In this document: positions 26,167-34,644 of the stretch, one piece after another
How the letters are laid out: every line of letters begins with the position of its first letter
How positions within the stretch are numbered: the first letter of the stretch is position 1
DNA from: Spirochaetales bacterium
GTDB taxonomy: Bacteria; Spirochaetota; Spirochaetia; JAFGXN01
Assembly: GCA_016936615.1 (NCBI GenBank)
Contig: JAFGXN010000146.1
Span: 1-48,970 of the forward strand
Direction of reading: 5' to 3'
DNA length: 48,970 nucleotides
Notes under the pieces: model-generated
What the model was told of the DNA's origin: nothing
The model's database searches: none
The model's input: only the letters and a program-made list of their open reading frames with translations
Position numbers and translations under genes: made by a program

Positions 26167-27135
26167 TTATTCGTCAAATCTATTTATCTCTCTCATCTCG
26201 AGTTCATATGAATCATCGATTATACTTTTTTCAATTTCGCTATCCGAGAACTCTCCATTAACTTCTAGAAGTTTTTTGTGGTAGAGATATGAGTATGCTG
26301 TTTGAATTGGAATCAAAAAGAGCAGTATACCAAATAAAAATGTAAAGAATATCGATGATAAAATAATCCCTGCAGATGGGTCTGGATTATATGAAAATTG
26401 TTGGATATTCACCATGATTGCAAAAAACGCTATAAATAAAATTATGAAAGGTGAGGCTATTACAATTCCTCCACCCATAAACTTGAGTATTCGACCTTTT
26501 GATATCTTAAATCCAAATTTGAGTGCCTCAATTACATCCTTTTCCTGATAAATCAAACTTAATAGTCCAAAATGTAGTGCGATAAAGAAGTATATGAGTG
26601 CGGCATATAATATTATTAAGAGAGGGAACATTCCAAAAGGACCTAAAAGTAGAGATAGAACCATTCCAATTAACATTATCGGGAACATTGCTACCATTGA
26701 TATTCCCATTTGTATTGCATACAACAAAAGTATATACAAAAAGACCTTTCCATATTTTGATTTTGCATTCTGCCATGAAAATTTAAGAGGCTTGTCAACT
26801 TTTTCATCCTTAGTTTTGACTATACTAGAGATAGTTCCTATGTAGAGAGGGTAGGTTGCAAAGTAAAAGAGAATTAGCGCCAGGTAGATTAATGCAAATC
26901 CTCCTGCGAGATACATTCCCTGTTTTATGTTGTTTTCTACTGATCCATCTGTCTCTTCTAGCCACGGCATCGATCCAATAAACTGATTATCAGCTAATAT
27001 CATTGCAACGGTAAAAATAGTTATCAAAGGTAGATAATAGATGATATTTGCTATTAATATCTCTTTTATTGACTTTACTCCTAGTGAAAATGAATCTTTC
27101 ATCAGTGGCCCAAGGCTTATCTTCTCTTTTTTCAT
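26167..27135 (-). CDS. Polytopic membrane protein, tandem paralogue 1
   Basis: This 322-residue, roughly six-TM protein is a tandem duplicate of the downstream gene. Similarity is strongest in the first 25 residues, the cytoplasmic loop 'TKDEKVDKPLKFSWQNAKSKYGK', and the last 35 residues ('EVNGEFSDSEIEKSIIDDSY' then 'INRFDE'). The TM helices are more diverged. The two may form a hetero-oligomer. No catalytic motif is visible. AAAGGAT precedes the ATG. Confidence 0.65.
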   Translation of the reverse strand: MKKEKISLGPLMKDSFSLGVKSIKEILIANIIYYLPLITIFTVAMILADNQFIGSMPWLEETDGSVENNIKQGMYLAGGFALIYLALILFYFATYPLYIGTISSIVKTKDEKVDKPLKFSWQNAKSKYGKVFLYILLLYAIQMGISMVAMFPIMLIGMVLSLLLGPFGMFPLLIILYAALIYFFIALHFGLLSLIYQEKDVIEALKFGFKISKGRILKFMGGGIVIASPFIILFIAFFAIMVNIQQFSYNPDPSAGIILSSIFFTFLFGILLFLIPIQTAYSYLYHKKLLEVNGEFSDSEIEKSIIDDSYELEMREINRFDE

Positions 27136-27169
27136 AAAAATCCTTTTTGCTTAATTTTTCTGTATTATC

Positions 27170-27199
27170 ACTCTATCATGGAATTGGTTGCTTTGTCTA
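27170..27199 (-). promoter_or_regulatory. Candidate promoter of paralogue 1 (duplicated element)
   Basis: On the minus strand, TAGACA (27199-27194), 18 bases and TAGAGT (27175-27170). It shares the AAATAGACAAAG block and ATGATAGA block with the promoter region of paralogue 2. Confidence 0.45.
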
Positions 27200-27212
27200 T
27201 TTCACAAACATC

Positions 27213-27241
27213 AACCCAGCCAGAATTTCTGGGTGGTTGGG
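27213..27241 (-). terminator. Hairpin directly after the LRR lipoprotein gene
   Basis: The minus-strand sequence right after the stop folds as CAACC-A-CCCAG with CTGG-CT-GGGTTG around a short AATT loop, with one mismatch and a bulge. There is no T-run, so it may stabilise the 3' end or be an atypical terminator. Confidence 0.4.
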
Positions 27242-27242
27242 G

Positions 27243-30200
27243 TTAGATGGGGGAGATCTTGTCGGCGTATTTTGACCACCACTCGGCAGCTTTGTAGAGC
27301 TCTACAGATTCAGCTGGAACTTTGATTGATTGGAGATTCCAACTAAAACTGTTATTTATGCCTACAGTAGGGGGTGTTGTCGCATGGATTATAACTTCTC
27401 TGAGAAATACGTTATTATAAAAAACACCATCTCCTATCTCTATTAAGTTTTTTTGTATCGTTATTTTCTCCATTCTTTTGCACTCATAGAATGCTCTGTC
27501 TCCAATGGTTGTTGTTGATTCTGGAAGTATTATTTCTGAAATATTCTCACAGAAGGAAAATGATTCATCTGAAATTAAAGGAATTGTCCAGTTCTCAAAA
27601 GGGCTCGAGATTATTACTTTGCCACTAATAGCTCTATTTTGATTTGGTAAAGTAAATATTCGAGTCTCTGGGTATCCTTTGTATTTAATTCCGTTGACTT
27701 CCTGATCGAGAGATGGTGCTTCTATTGGATAGAATTTGGAGGAAATCTCAGACCATCCGAATGCTGATTTGTAATTATCTAAACTAGATTCTGGTACAAG
27801 GATTGCTCTGGTCTTTTGCATATTTTGAAAAATTTCAGAAATATTATATCCTGTGTAGTCAACAGTCGGCGGAGTAGTTGCTAAAATAGTTATTATCATC
27901 TCTCTATTTAATTCAAGAGATTTGAAGTGTATCTTCTCAAGGTTTTCAGGTAGAGTTAAAGCTCCTATTCTAGAACTACTAAACGCATCTGCACCTATTG
28001 ATTTGAGTGAGCTAGGTAGAGATATCTCGGATAGCGCAGTATTATAAAATGCCAGTTCTCCTATTGATTCTAGTAACTCAGGCAGTGATATAGATGTAAG
28101 CCTTGAGCAATAATGAAAGGCCTTTGCCTTAATTTCTTTTACAGAGCTTGGAATTGTTATGCTTGATAGTTTTGTATGTTTAAAGGTTGATTCCTCAATA
28201 ACTGTAAGTGAATTTGGAATATTTATTTGACTGAGATTTAAACACCAATTAAATGCACCAGCACCTATAACAGACACACTCTCAGGGATTGTGATATTCT
28301 CGAGTTTTTGGCACTCAGAAAAAGCATAACTTCCTATGTATGTTAGGTTTTCAGGTAGTATAATGTCTTTGAGTTCTGAACATCGATTGAAAGTGTTATT
28401 TTCAATTCTAGTTATTGCGTTTGGAATGTTTATTTGTGTAATCTTTGAGCAACCTAAGAATGCTCCTTCTCCAAACGATGTGATAGTTTCTGGAATATTT
28501 ATTTGTTCAAGGCTTGAACAGTTAGCAAAGGTATAACCTTCAATGGTAGTTACTAGGCTAGGAATATTTATTTGAGTTAGATTCTTGCAGCCTGAAAATG
28601 AGCTTTCGCCAATAAAGTTTACACTTTCAGGTATTGTTATTTGGGTTAGTTTACTGCATCCGGAGAATGATAGATTTTCAATTCTTTGTAGAGTTTCTGG
28701 TAATTCTACACTTCTTAGGTTGCTACAGCCTCTAAATGTTTCTTGTTCTATTACTTTTATAGAATCAGGGAGTGTAACATTATCTAGACTTGCACAGAGA
28801 TAAAAGGCTTGATACCCTAGTTTTGTTACCGTGGCAGGAATCTCGACAGTTTCGAGGCTCTTACAGTTGTAGAATGTTCCATTTTTGATCTCTGCTAATG
28901 AACTTGGAATATTTACTGTTTTTAGTTGCTCGCAATTCATAAATGCATAAGAGCCTATATTTAATACCGAGTTTGGGATATTGATAGTGGCTAGATTCGT
29001 GCAGCCAGAGAATGCAGATGAAGGTATTTCTGTTATGTTGTTGCCTATTGTTACTGATGTTATATTTTTTGTGTTTGAGAAATTTCTGAACGATGTTACT
29101 TTTAAATTTTGTAAATTATCTGGAATAACAATTTCGCCTGAGACTTCTGTGTTTATTAGCGATACCTCTGCAGTCTTATCATAAAAGTTAGCTCTAAATT
29201 TGAGATTTCCATCAATAGTCATATAGTCAGGCCAAGAAGGTTCTTTGATTCTTCTCTTGTACGATGACCACACATTTGCGTTTTGATATATATCTGCTTT
29301 ACCCTCTGGAACGACTATTTGGGAGAACGTATCGGGTAAAGATAGACTCCAATTTGTTATTTCTGGTGGAGTATCTGAATTAATTATCAGCTCTGTTATT
29401 GAAGAATTGTAAAATCCACCTCGAATCTTTGTAATATTTTCATTTATTGTAACAGATGCAATCTTCGATGAATTTCTAAATCCTTCTTTATCTATTTCTG
29501 TTATCTTCCATCCTAACAGTTGCTCTGGAATTGTTATATCTCCTGTAAGTTCTGAGTTTGCAGCGCTTATTGCCCATGTCTTTGTTTCATAGTTTGCAGT
29601 GAATTTAAAATTATCTTGAATAATAGTTGATTCTGGCCAATTAAGGGCAATAATCTTGGTTCCAAAAGATTTCCAGTTATCATCAGATCGGTAGTTTTCT
29701 ATTAATTCTTCTTTTACCCTTATCTCTTTAAGATTTGGATGATTTTGTATGAAAGAAGATTCAGTCGTTGGTACTTGTTCTGAATGAATTTTGAAGGTCG
29801 TAATATTAGTACAACCAGAGAATGCCCAAGATTTTATACTTGTTATTGTCGATGGGAGTTCAAAAGAAGTAACAGATTGTAAATCTCTAAATCCTCCATA
29901 TCCAATTTCTGTTACATTCCAGCCTTCTATTTGTTCTGGAATTATTATTTCTCCTGAAATTTCATTGTTACTAGCAGCTACAGACCAAGTTTTGCTCATG
30001 TAATTTGCAGTAAATGTAAAATCTCCTTGTATTAGTGGAGAAGATGGCCATTCCTTTGCTATAATTTTATTTGCAAAGTTTTTCCAGTTATTTGCATTTC
30101 TGTAGGCTTCTACGAGTACTTCAGGAACAATAATTTTTTTCAATGTGTAGTTTTGGTTTGTGCTGAAGCAAAATTCGGCAATAGTCATCTCTTCAGCAGG

Positions 30201-32408
30201 CACAATAAGTGTCTCAAGCGATGTACAATCGCAGAAGCTTCCATCTCCAATCTTAGTTATTGTTGATGCAAGTTCAATTTGTGTTATCTTATTACAAGAT
30301 GAGAATCCATAACTTGTTATTTTTGTAACATTCCAACCCATAAATGTCTCTGGTATGATCACCACGCCTATTATGTCTTTGTTAGCAGCAGCTATAGACC
30401 ATGTCTTTGTAAAAAAGTCAGCAGTAAATTTAAAATCACCATCTATCTCTTCATAGTTCGGCCATGAGGCTTCTTTGATCTTTGTTTTGTATTCTGACCA
30501 TAACGGTGCTTCTTGATAAACTTGAGAATAGCCATCGGGAACTATGATTTGTTTTATCCTATAAAATGCAGGCAAGGTGTCCGAGGAGATTATAGGAGGA
30601 TTTATGCTTTTTAGTTCAATTTCCTCTGTCGCATATGAAAATGTCCTTTCGTATATTTTGGAAATTTCTCCTTTAATTATCATTTTTTTAAGTATTGAAC
30701 AATTTCGGAATGTCTCATAACCTATTGACGATATATTTTCACTAATTATTACAGAGGTTATTTTGTCACAATCTTGGAAACTTCTATTTTCAATGGAAGT
30801 TACTTTCCAACCTTTAAATTCGTTGGGAATAGTAATATCTCCACTTATTTCTTTATTTGCAGCAGCGATAGAAAATGTCTTTGTCTCATAGTTGGCCTTA
30901 TATATGTAATCACCGTCGATTATCATGTCATTTGGCCATGTAATGCCTATTATGTAGCTAGATCTTGAACTCCACGACGCTCTGTAGGTATCAACACTTT
31001 CGTCAGGAACTCTGATAATGCAATAATTATTAAAATTTCCATAACCTTCGTTCCCTAAAATAGGTGGGGTCTCTGCGTTGATTGTTAGTTCTTTGATTTT
31101 ACTCTCGTCTGGAGTTGTTTTGAATGCAACTTTTCCAATAGATTTAATTTTTGAGCCAATTTTTATTTTTTCTTGCCCTAAAATTAAGCAAAAAGCATAA
31201 TCCCCAATCGTCTCTAAACTCTCAGGCAGTGTTACATCTGTTAAGGTTACGCAGTTATAAAACGCATGTTCCCCGATTTCAACTATGCCCTCAGGTATAA
31301 TCACTTTTTTTAAATTTCTATACTCGAAGAAAGCCTTGCTGCCAATCTTTGTAACCTGCCAGTTAATTCCATCATCTTCAGCATTTTCTCGTGAATCAAA
31401 GAAGCTAGGGATTGTTATCTCTTCAGCATTTATGTTGTTGCCGTAGACAGTCCAGGTCTTGGTCTTGTAGTCGGCAACAAGTCTGATGTCGCCGAGTTCA
31501 ATAGATGGACTTGGTAGACCATATTCGCAGATCTTGTTTGCATAATTTTTCCACATACTGTCATTTATATATGCCTCGTATGTGCCCATTGGAACACGAA
31601 TCTCTTTTACATTTGTGCCGACTGCAAATGATCCAAAGGCTGGAGGAGTTGTCGGGTCAAGCATAATATATTCAAGTTTTGCAGCTGCTGCGAATGCGTT
31701 AGCATCGATCTTTGTTATTGATGTTGGTATTTCAATTGTATGGAAGCTTTGTATATTCGTTGTTTCGTTTGCACCCATATTTGCTACTGGCCAGCTATTA
31801 AACTCTGCTGGTATCCGTAGGTATTCGTCTGAAAATCCAGCAGCCACAGATACCGACCATGATTTCTCGATATAGTTAGCAGTATACTTAAGTCCATCCT
31901 TCTCAATTGTTGATGATGGCCAGCTTAATCCACATATTTTATCTGCGAATTTTCCCCATGTCTTGTCATTTCTGTATTTTTCTACACTTTCGTCAGGAAC
32001 TCTTATCTCAGCTAACGCATTGGTTAGAGTTAGAAAGCTTCGATCAGCCGTTGGTGGTTCTTTTGCGTTTATTGTAATAGTCTTGAGTAGACTACAATTA
32101 GAAAAAGCATAATTTTCGATTTTGGTTATGCTCTGAGGTAGTGTTACTGTTGTAATTCTTGAAAAAGAGCTAAATGCATTGTCTCCAATGTGTGTTACAG
32201 GTTTCTCATTTGCGATTTCAGGCACAGTAATTGATTGCATATCTGAATTGCTTAAATCTCCATAGACTGTCCATGTCTGAGTTTCATTTATCTCAAATTT
32301 TAGACCATCTTTTGAGAAGTTAATCTCTGGTTCTGGTTTAGGACAGGCCATAAATAGCCCTACAACAATAAAATTTAATAATGATATTTTTCTTATAAAT
32401 GAGTTCAT
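27243..32408 (-). CDS. Giant BspA-like leucine-rich-repeat lipoprotein
   Basis: This 1721-residue protein has a lipoprotein signal (lipobox 'LFMAC', Cys22). It is built from nine modules. Each has a beta-strand cap ('KFTANYETKTWAISAAN', 'GDITIPE..GW.VT.I'), a few LRR_5 units of the BspA/TpLRR type, and a closing 'TPP ... VP...V..YR....W..YA.KI' segment. Between modules 8 and 9 (about 1070-1480) runs an uninterrupted ladder of about 17 repeats of 23 residues (consensus L..I.IP.S...I...AF..CS.). BspA-like proteins are surface adhesins that bind host or partner-cell ligands. GGGGGAG precedes the ATG. Confidence 0.9.
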   Translation of the reverse strand: MNSFIRKISLLNFIVVGLFMACPKPEPEINFSKDGLKFEINETQTWTVYGDLSNSDMQSITVPEIANEKPVTHIGDNAFSSFSRITTVTLPQSITKIENYAFSNCSLLKTITINAKEPPTADRSFLTLTNALAEIRVPDESVEKYRNDKTWGKFADKICGLSWPSSTIEKDGLKYTANYIEKSWSVSVAAGFSDEYLRIPAEFNSWPVANMGANETTNIQSFHTIEIPTSITKIDANAFAAAAKLEYIMLDPTTPPAFGSFAVGTNVKEIRVPMGTYEAYINDSMWKNYANKICEYGLPSPSIELGDIRLVADYKTKTWTVYGNNINAEEITIPSFFDSRENAEDDGINWQVTKIGSKAFFEYRNLKKVIIPEGIVEIGEHAFYNCVTLTDVTLPESLETIGDYAFCLILGQEKIKIGSKIKSIGKVAFKTTPDESKIKELTINAETPPILGNEGYGNFNNYCIIRVPDESVDTYRASWSSRSSYIIGITWPNDMIIDGDYIYKANYETKTFSIAAANKEISGDITIPNEFKGWKVTSIENRSFQDCDKITSVIISENISSIGYETFRNCSILKKMIIKGEISKIYERTFSYATEEIELKSINPPIISSDTLPAFYRIKQIIVPDGYSQVYQEAPLWSEYKTKIKEASWPNYEEIDGDFKFTADFFTKTWSIAAANKDIIGVVIIPETFMGWNVTKITSYGFSSCNKITQIELASTITKIGDGSFCDCTSLETLIVPAEEMTIAEFCFSTNQNYTLKKIIVPEVLVEAYRNANNWKNFANKIIAKEWPSSPLIQGDFTFTANYMSKTWSVAASNNEISGEIIIPEQIEGWNVTEIGYGGFRDLQSVTSFELPSTITSIKSWAFSGCTNITTFKIHSEQVPTTESSFIQNHPNLKEIRVKEELIENYRSDDNWKSFGTKIIALNWPESTIIQDNFKFTANYETKTWAISAANSELTGDITIPEQLLGWKITEIDKEGFRNSSKIASVTINENITKIRGGFYNSSITELIINSDTPPEITNWSLSLPDTFSQIVVPEGKADIYQNANVWSSYKRRIKEPSWPDYMTIDGNLKFRANFYDKTAEVSLINTEVSGEIVIPDNLQNLKVTSFRNFSNTKNITSVTIGNNITEIPSSAFSGCTNLATINIPNSVLNIGSYAFMNCEQLKTVNIPSSLAEIKNGTFYNCKSLETVEIPATVTKLGYQAFYLCASLDNVTLPDSIKVIEQETFRGCSNLRSVELPETLQRIENLSFSGCSKLTQITIPESVNFIGESSFSGCKNLTQINIPSLVTTIEGYTFANCSSLEQINIPETITSFGEGAFLGCSKITQINIPNAITRIENNTFNRCSELKDIILPENLTYIGSYAFSECQKLENITIPESVSVIGAGAFNWCLNLSQINIPNSLTVIEESTFKHTKLSSITIPSSVKEIKAKAFHYCSRLTSISLPELLESIGELAFYNTALSEISLPSSLKSIGADAFSSSRIGALTLPENLEKIHFKSLELNREMIITILATTPPTVDYTGYNISEIFQNMQKTRAILVPESSLDNYKSAFGWSEISSKFYPIEAPSLDQEVNGIKYKGYPETRIFTLPNQNRAISGKVIISSPFENWTIPLISDESFSFCENISEIILPESTTTIGDRAFYECKRMEKITIQKNLIEIGDGVFYNNVFLREVIIHATTPPTVGINNSFSWNLQSIKVPAESVELYKAAEWWSKYADKISPI

Positions 32409-32448
32409 TCAATTCTCCCCCGAGTTGTTTAATTTTAATCCTTTAGAG

Positions 32449-32477
32449 ATAATACTAATAAAATATCTTTTTGACTA
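32449..32477 (-). promoter_or_regulatory. Candidate promoter of the LRR lipoprotein gene
   Basis: On the minus strand, TAGTCA (32477-32472), 17 bases and TATTAT (32454-32449). It lies 40-70 bases upstream of the ATG and suggests transcription separate from the CAP gene. Confidence 0.5.
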
Positions 32478-32502
32478 GTTCCCATAAATTGATTTTTGAG
32501 AA

Positions 32503-33486
32503 TTATTCCATAATCATAATCTGCAAATTTTCAACTGGTTTGTTGCTGATTGCTATCCACTCCGCCTCGCTTTGCTTGGTTACTGTTGTTTTGAGCGTGT
32601 AGTATCCGCGGATAAATGTTTTGTCGGGGAATTCTTTGTAGTAACGGATTATAATCGATGAGTTTATCGGTACTCGGATGCTGAACTCTGCGGATTTTTG
32701 TCCTTTTTCGATGGTAACCTTTGTCCAGTATTTTCTATCCTCAGAATCGATTGCTCCTACCCAGAGATCTTCGATAGTTTCAGCTGCTGGTTGTTTGTTA
32801 TAGGTAAAAATTTTGCCTGATACGTAAGTTTGTCTTGGTCCTTTGTTGCCAGTCATCACAACTAGGTAGCCTTTGTATTTGCTTTTGGGGTTGTATGCAA
32901 AGCCGATTCCAACATCGGTGTGCTTCTCCCAAAAATTGTTCATACCGAGAAGGTGTTTGCGGTGGTTTGCTTGTGGGCTAGAGTGGGGGACGCCTCTGTC
33001 AAAGATAAGATTCTTGATGTGTTCTATGCCACTGCGTGAGCTACCGCCTGAGAGCGACTCGTTGTAGTTAACAGTATCAATATCTGGCCATTCTAACGGG
33101 AAAAAGTAGCCTTCAGCCTCTGCGAATTTGTTTGGTCCTACTCCCTCAGGCGTGAAATGGTCAAAGTAATCGCGAGTTGCCATGTCAATTGCTTTATTCT
33201 CAGCTGCTCTTGCTAATTTTTCATTCCAAACTAGTGGGTTTTGTGGTTTTACATCACTTAAATTGATTTGTAGTTCTTCTGAGAATTCAGCGGGGTTGGT
33301 TCGTATCTTGTTTAGATAGGAAAAAGCAACCCTAGCCTCTGTAGAAAGGGTTTCTGCATCACCATCGCCTTCCCGACTGATCTTCTCAGATGAATGAACC
33401 TGCTCGTTAACGCAGAAGGTGCAAAAGATTGCAATGGCGCATGCAAAAAAAATACTTTTTCTCAAAAAAATTGACTTTTTTAACAT
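32503..33486 (-). CDS. Exported CAP-domain (SCP/PR-1-like) protein
   Basis: The 327-residue protein has an N-terminal hydrophobic export signal (about 12-27). The Cys-containing end ('FCTFCVNE') is a poor lipobox because Phe precedes each Cys. Residues 50-215 form a CAP domain: 'YLNKIRTNPAEF', 'DYFDHFTPEG', 'YNESLSGGS', 'HRKHLLG'. His and Glu at the usual cavity positions are present. The C-terminal 100 residues are beta-rich. Bacterial CAP proteins are secreted and mostly of unknown function. It has its own strong promoter and sits just upstream of the LRR lipoprotein. Confidence 0.85.
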   Translation of the reverse strand: MLKKSIFLRKSIFFACAIAIFCTFCVNEQVHSSEKISREGDGDAETLSTEARVAFSYLNKIRTNPAEFSEELQINLSDVKPQNPLVWNEKLARAAENKAIDMATRDYFDHFTPEGVGPNKFAEAEGYFFPLEWPDIDTVNYNESLSGGSSRSGIEHIKNLIFDRGVPHSSPQANHRKHLLGMNNFWEKHTDVGIGFAYNPKSKYKGYLVVMTGNKGPRQTYVSGKIFTYNKQPAAETIEDLWVGAIDSEDRKYWTKVTIEKGQKSAEFSIRVPINSSIIIRYYKEFPDKTFIRGYYTLKTTVTKQSEAEWIAISNKPVENLQIMIME

Positions 33487-33515
33487 AATCCTCAGATTTA
33501 ATTTTTCTCTCTATA

Positions 33516-33544
33516 ATTATTAATTATGATTCCATATTTGTCAA
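33516..33544 (-). promoter_or_regulatory. Sigma-70 promoter of the CAP-domain gene
   Basis: On the minus strand, TTGACA (33544-33539), 17 bases and AATAAT (33521-33516) match the consensus at 11 of 12 positions. The ATG is 30 bases downstream of the -10 element. Confidence 0.7.
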
Positions 33545-33619
33545 GGATTTCTGGTGATACTTTTCTTGCAAAGATTTAAAATAGGTCTCTTAGGGCTCGA
33601 TTATTAAGCTCTGAGCGGG

Positions 33620-34642
33620 TTACTTCTGTTTTTTTGCATAAAAAGTAGCACTATGGTATTCGATTATCTCTTTTCTGCTAAAATTCTTGACTTTTTTCAA
33701 TCCTAGTTCTTTGACTGCAAGTCGCACAATCTCTTTGGTCTTCTGCTTCTTCGAAGCTCCCAGCTCCTCTTTGTTGTTGCCTGAAATTTTCCCCTTATAG
33801 AATTTCCCGGCAATTACTAGAGCTTCTGCAGGGCATAATCCCACAATCTCGCTTCCATTTGGCTTCTCTCCAAGCTTAGCTAATTCCTCTTTGACAGCCT
33901 CAAAGAGTGTGTGCAGATTTGTCTCCTTGTAATTGTGTAGATTGCAGGTTATCTGGACTTGGTCAAAATCTTCTATATACCAAGCCTTTGCCTGGAGAGC
34001 TTTTAATCTTCCAGGGGTTGTCCCATCTCCTGAGCTTCGTAACTTTTTTGCAATCAACGAAGCCTCTTCGAGTGAACATGGTACATTCACATTGTAGGCA
34101 ATCATAATCCCTCGGGCACCAATTGCGGTGACTCCTGCAGATGGGTGCACTTCGGGTGGTCCAAGATCTGGTGGGAAGGTTTTTATTTTTTCCTTAAAAA
34201 ATTCATATTCTCCTGCTCTAATCTTTGGCAAGGCGTAGTGATCTTTCTGTTGCGCAGATTCAGCATAGAGATAAACTGGGATTTTAAGATTTTCTGCAAC
34301 AAACTCAGCTATTTCGAGTGCGATCTCTTTTGCATCTTCGATTGTTGCATCTTCGAGTGGAATAATTGGGCATACATCCACCGCTCCCATTCTCGGATGG
34401 GTTCCGGTGTGTTTTTCCATATCAATCAGTTGTGTCGCTCTCTGATATAGGGATTTTGCTGCTGATGTTATGCCTGATTTTGTTCCTAAGATTGTTATTA
34501 CTGTTCTATTTGCAGCAATTCCTGAATCAATGTGGATAACTTTAGCCTGTTTGCTAACGTTAGCAGATTTCACAATTAATTTTATTTTATTGTGATCTCT
34601 GCCTTCGCTAACATTTATTACTGCCTCAAAGATTTTTTTCAT
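33620..34642 (-). CDS. ftcD: Glutamate formiminotransferase
   Basis: This 340-residue protein matches the stand-alone formiminotransferase domain: 'INVSEGRD', 'HTGTHPRMGAVDVCPIIPL' with the catalytic His region, 'GARGIMIAYNVN' and 'VQITCNLHNY'. The enzyme moves formimino or formyl groups between glutamate and tetrahydrofolate. It may serve histidine degradation or the recycling of 5-formyl-tetrahydrofolate. There is no cyclodeaminase domain and no hut gene nearby. The start lies two bases after the nagA stop with no clear ribosome-binding site, so translation is probably coupled to nagA. Confidence 0.9.
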   Translation of the reverse strand: MKKIFEAVINVSEGRDHNKIKLIVKSANVSKQAKVIHIDSGIAANRTVITILGTKSGITSAAKSLYQRATQLIDMEKHTGTHPRMGAVDVCPIIPLEDATIEDAKEIALEIAEFVAENLKIPVYLYAESAQQKDHYALPKIRAGEYEFFKEKIKTFPPDLGPPEVHPSAGVTAIGARGIMIAYNVNVPCSLEEASLIAKKLRSSGDGTTPGRLKALQAKAWYIEDFDQVQITCNLHNYKETNLHTLFEAVKEELAKLGEKPNGSEIVGLCPAEALVIAGKFYKGKISGNNKEELGASKKQKTKEIVRLAVKELGLKKVKNFSRKEIIEYHSATFYAKKQK

Positions 34643-34644
34643 GA

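Noticed and set aside
28336-31875. Plus-strand ORFs of 60-100 residues across the LRR gene
   Set aside because: They are antisense shadows of the repetitive coding sequence, with no ribosome-binding sites and no conserved domains.
32503-33486. CAP-domain protein as a lipoprotein
   Set aside because: Phe directly precedes both candidate Cys residues, which signal peptidase II does not normally accept.
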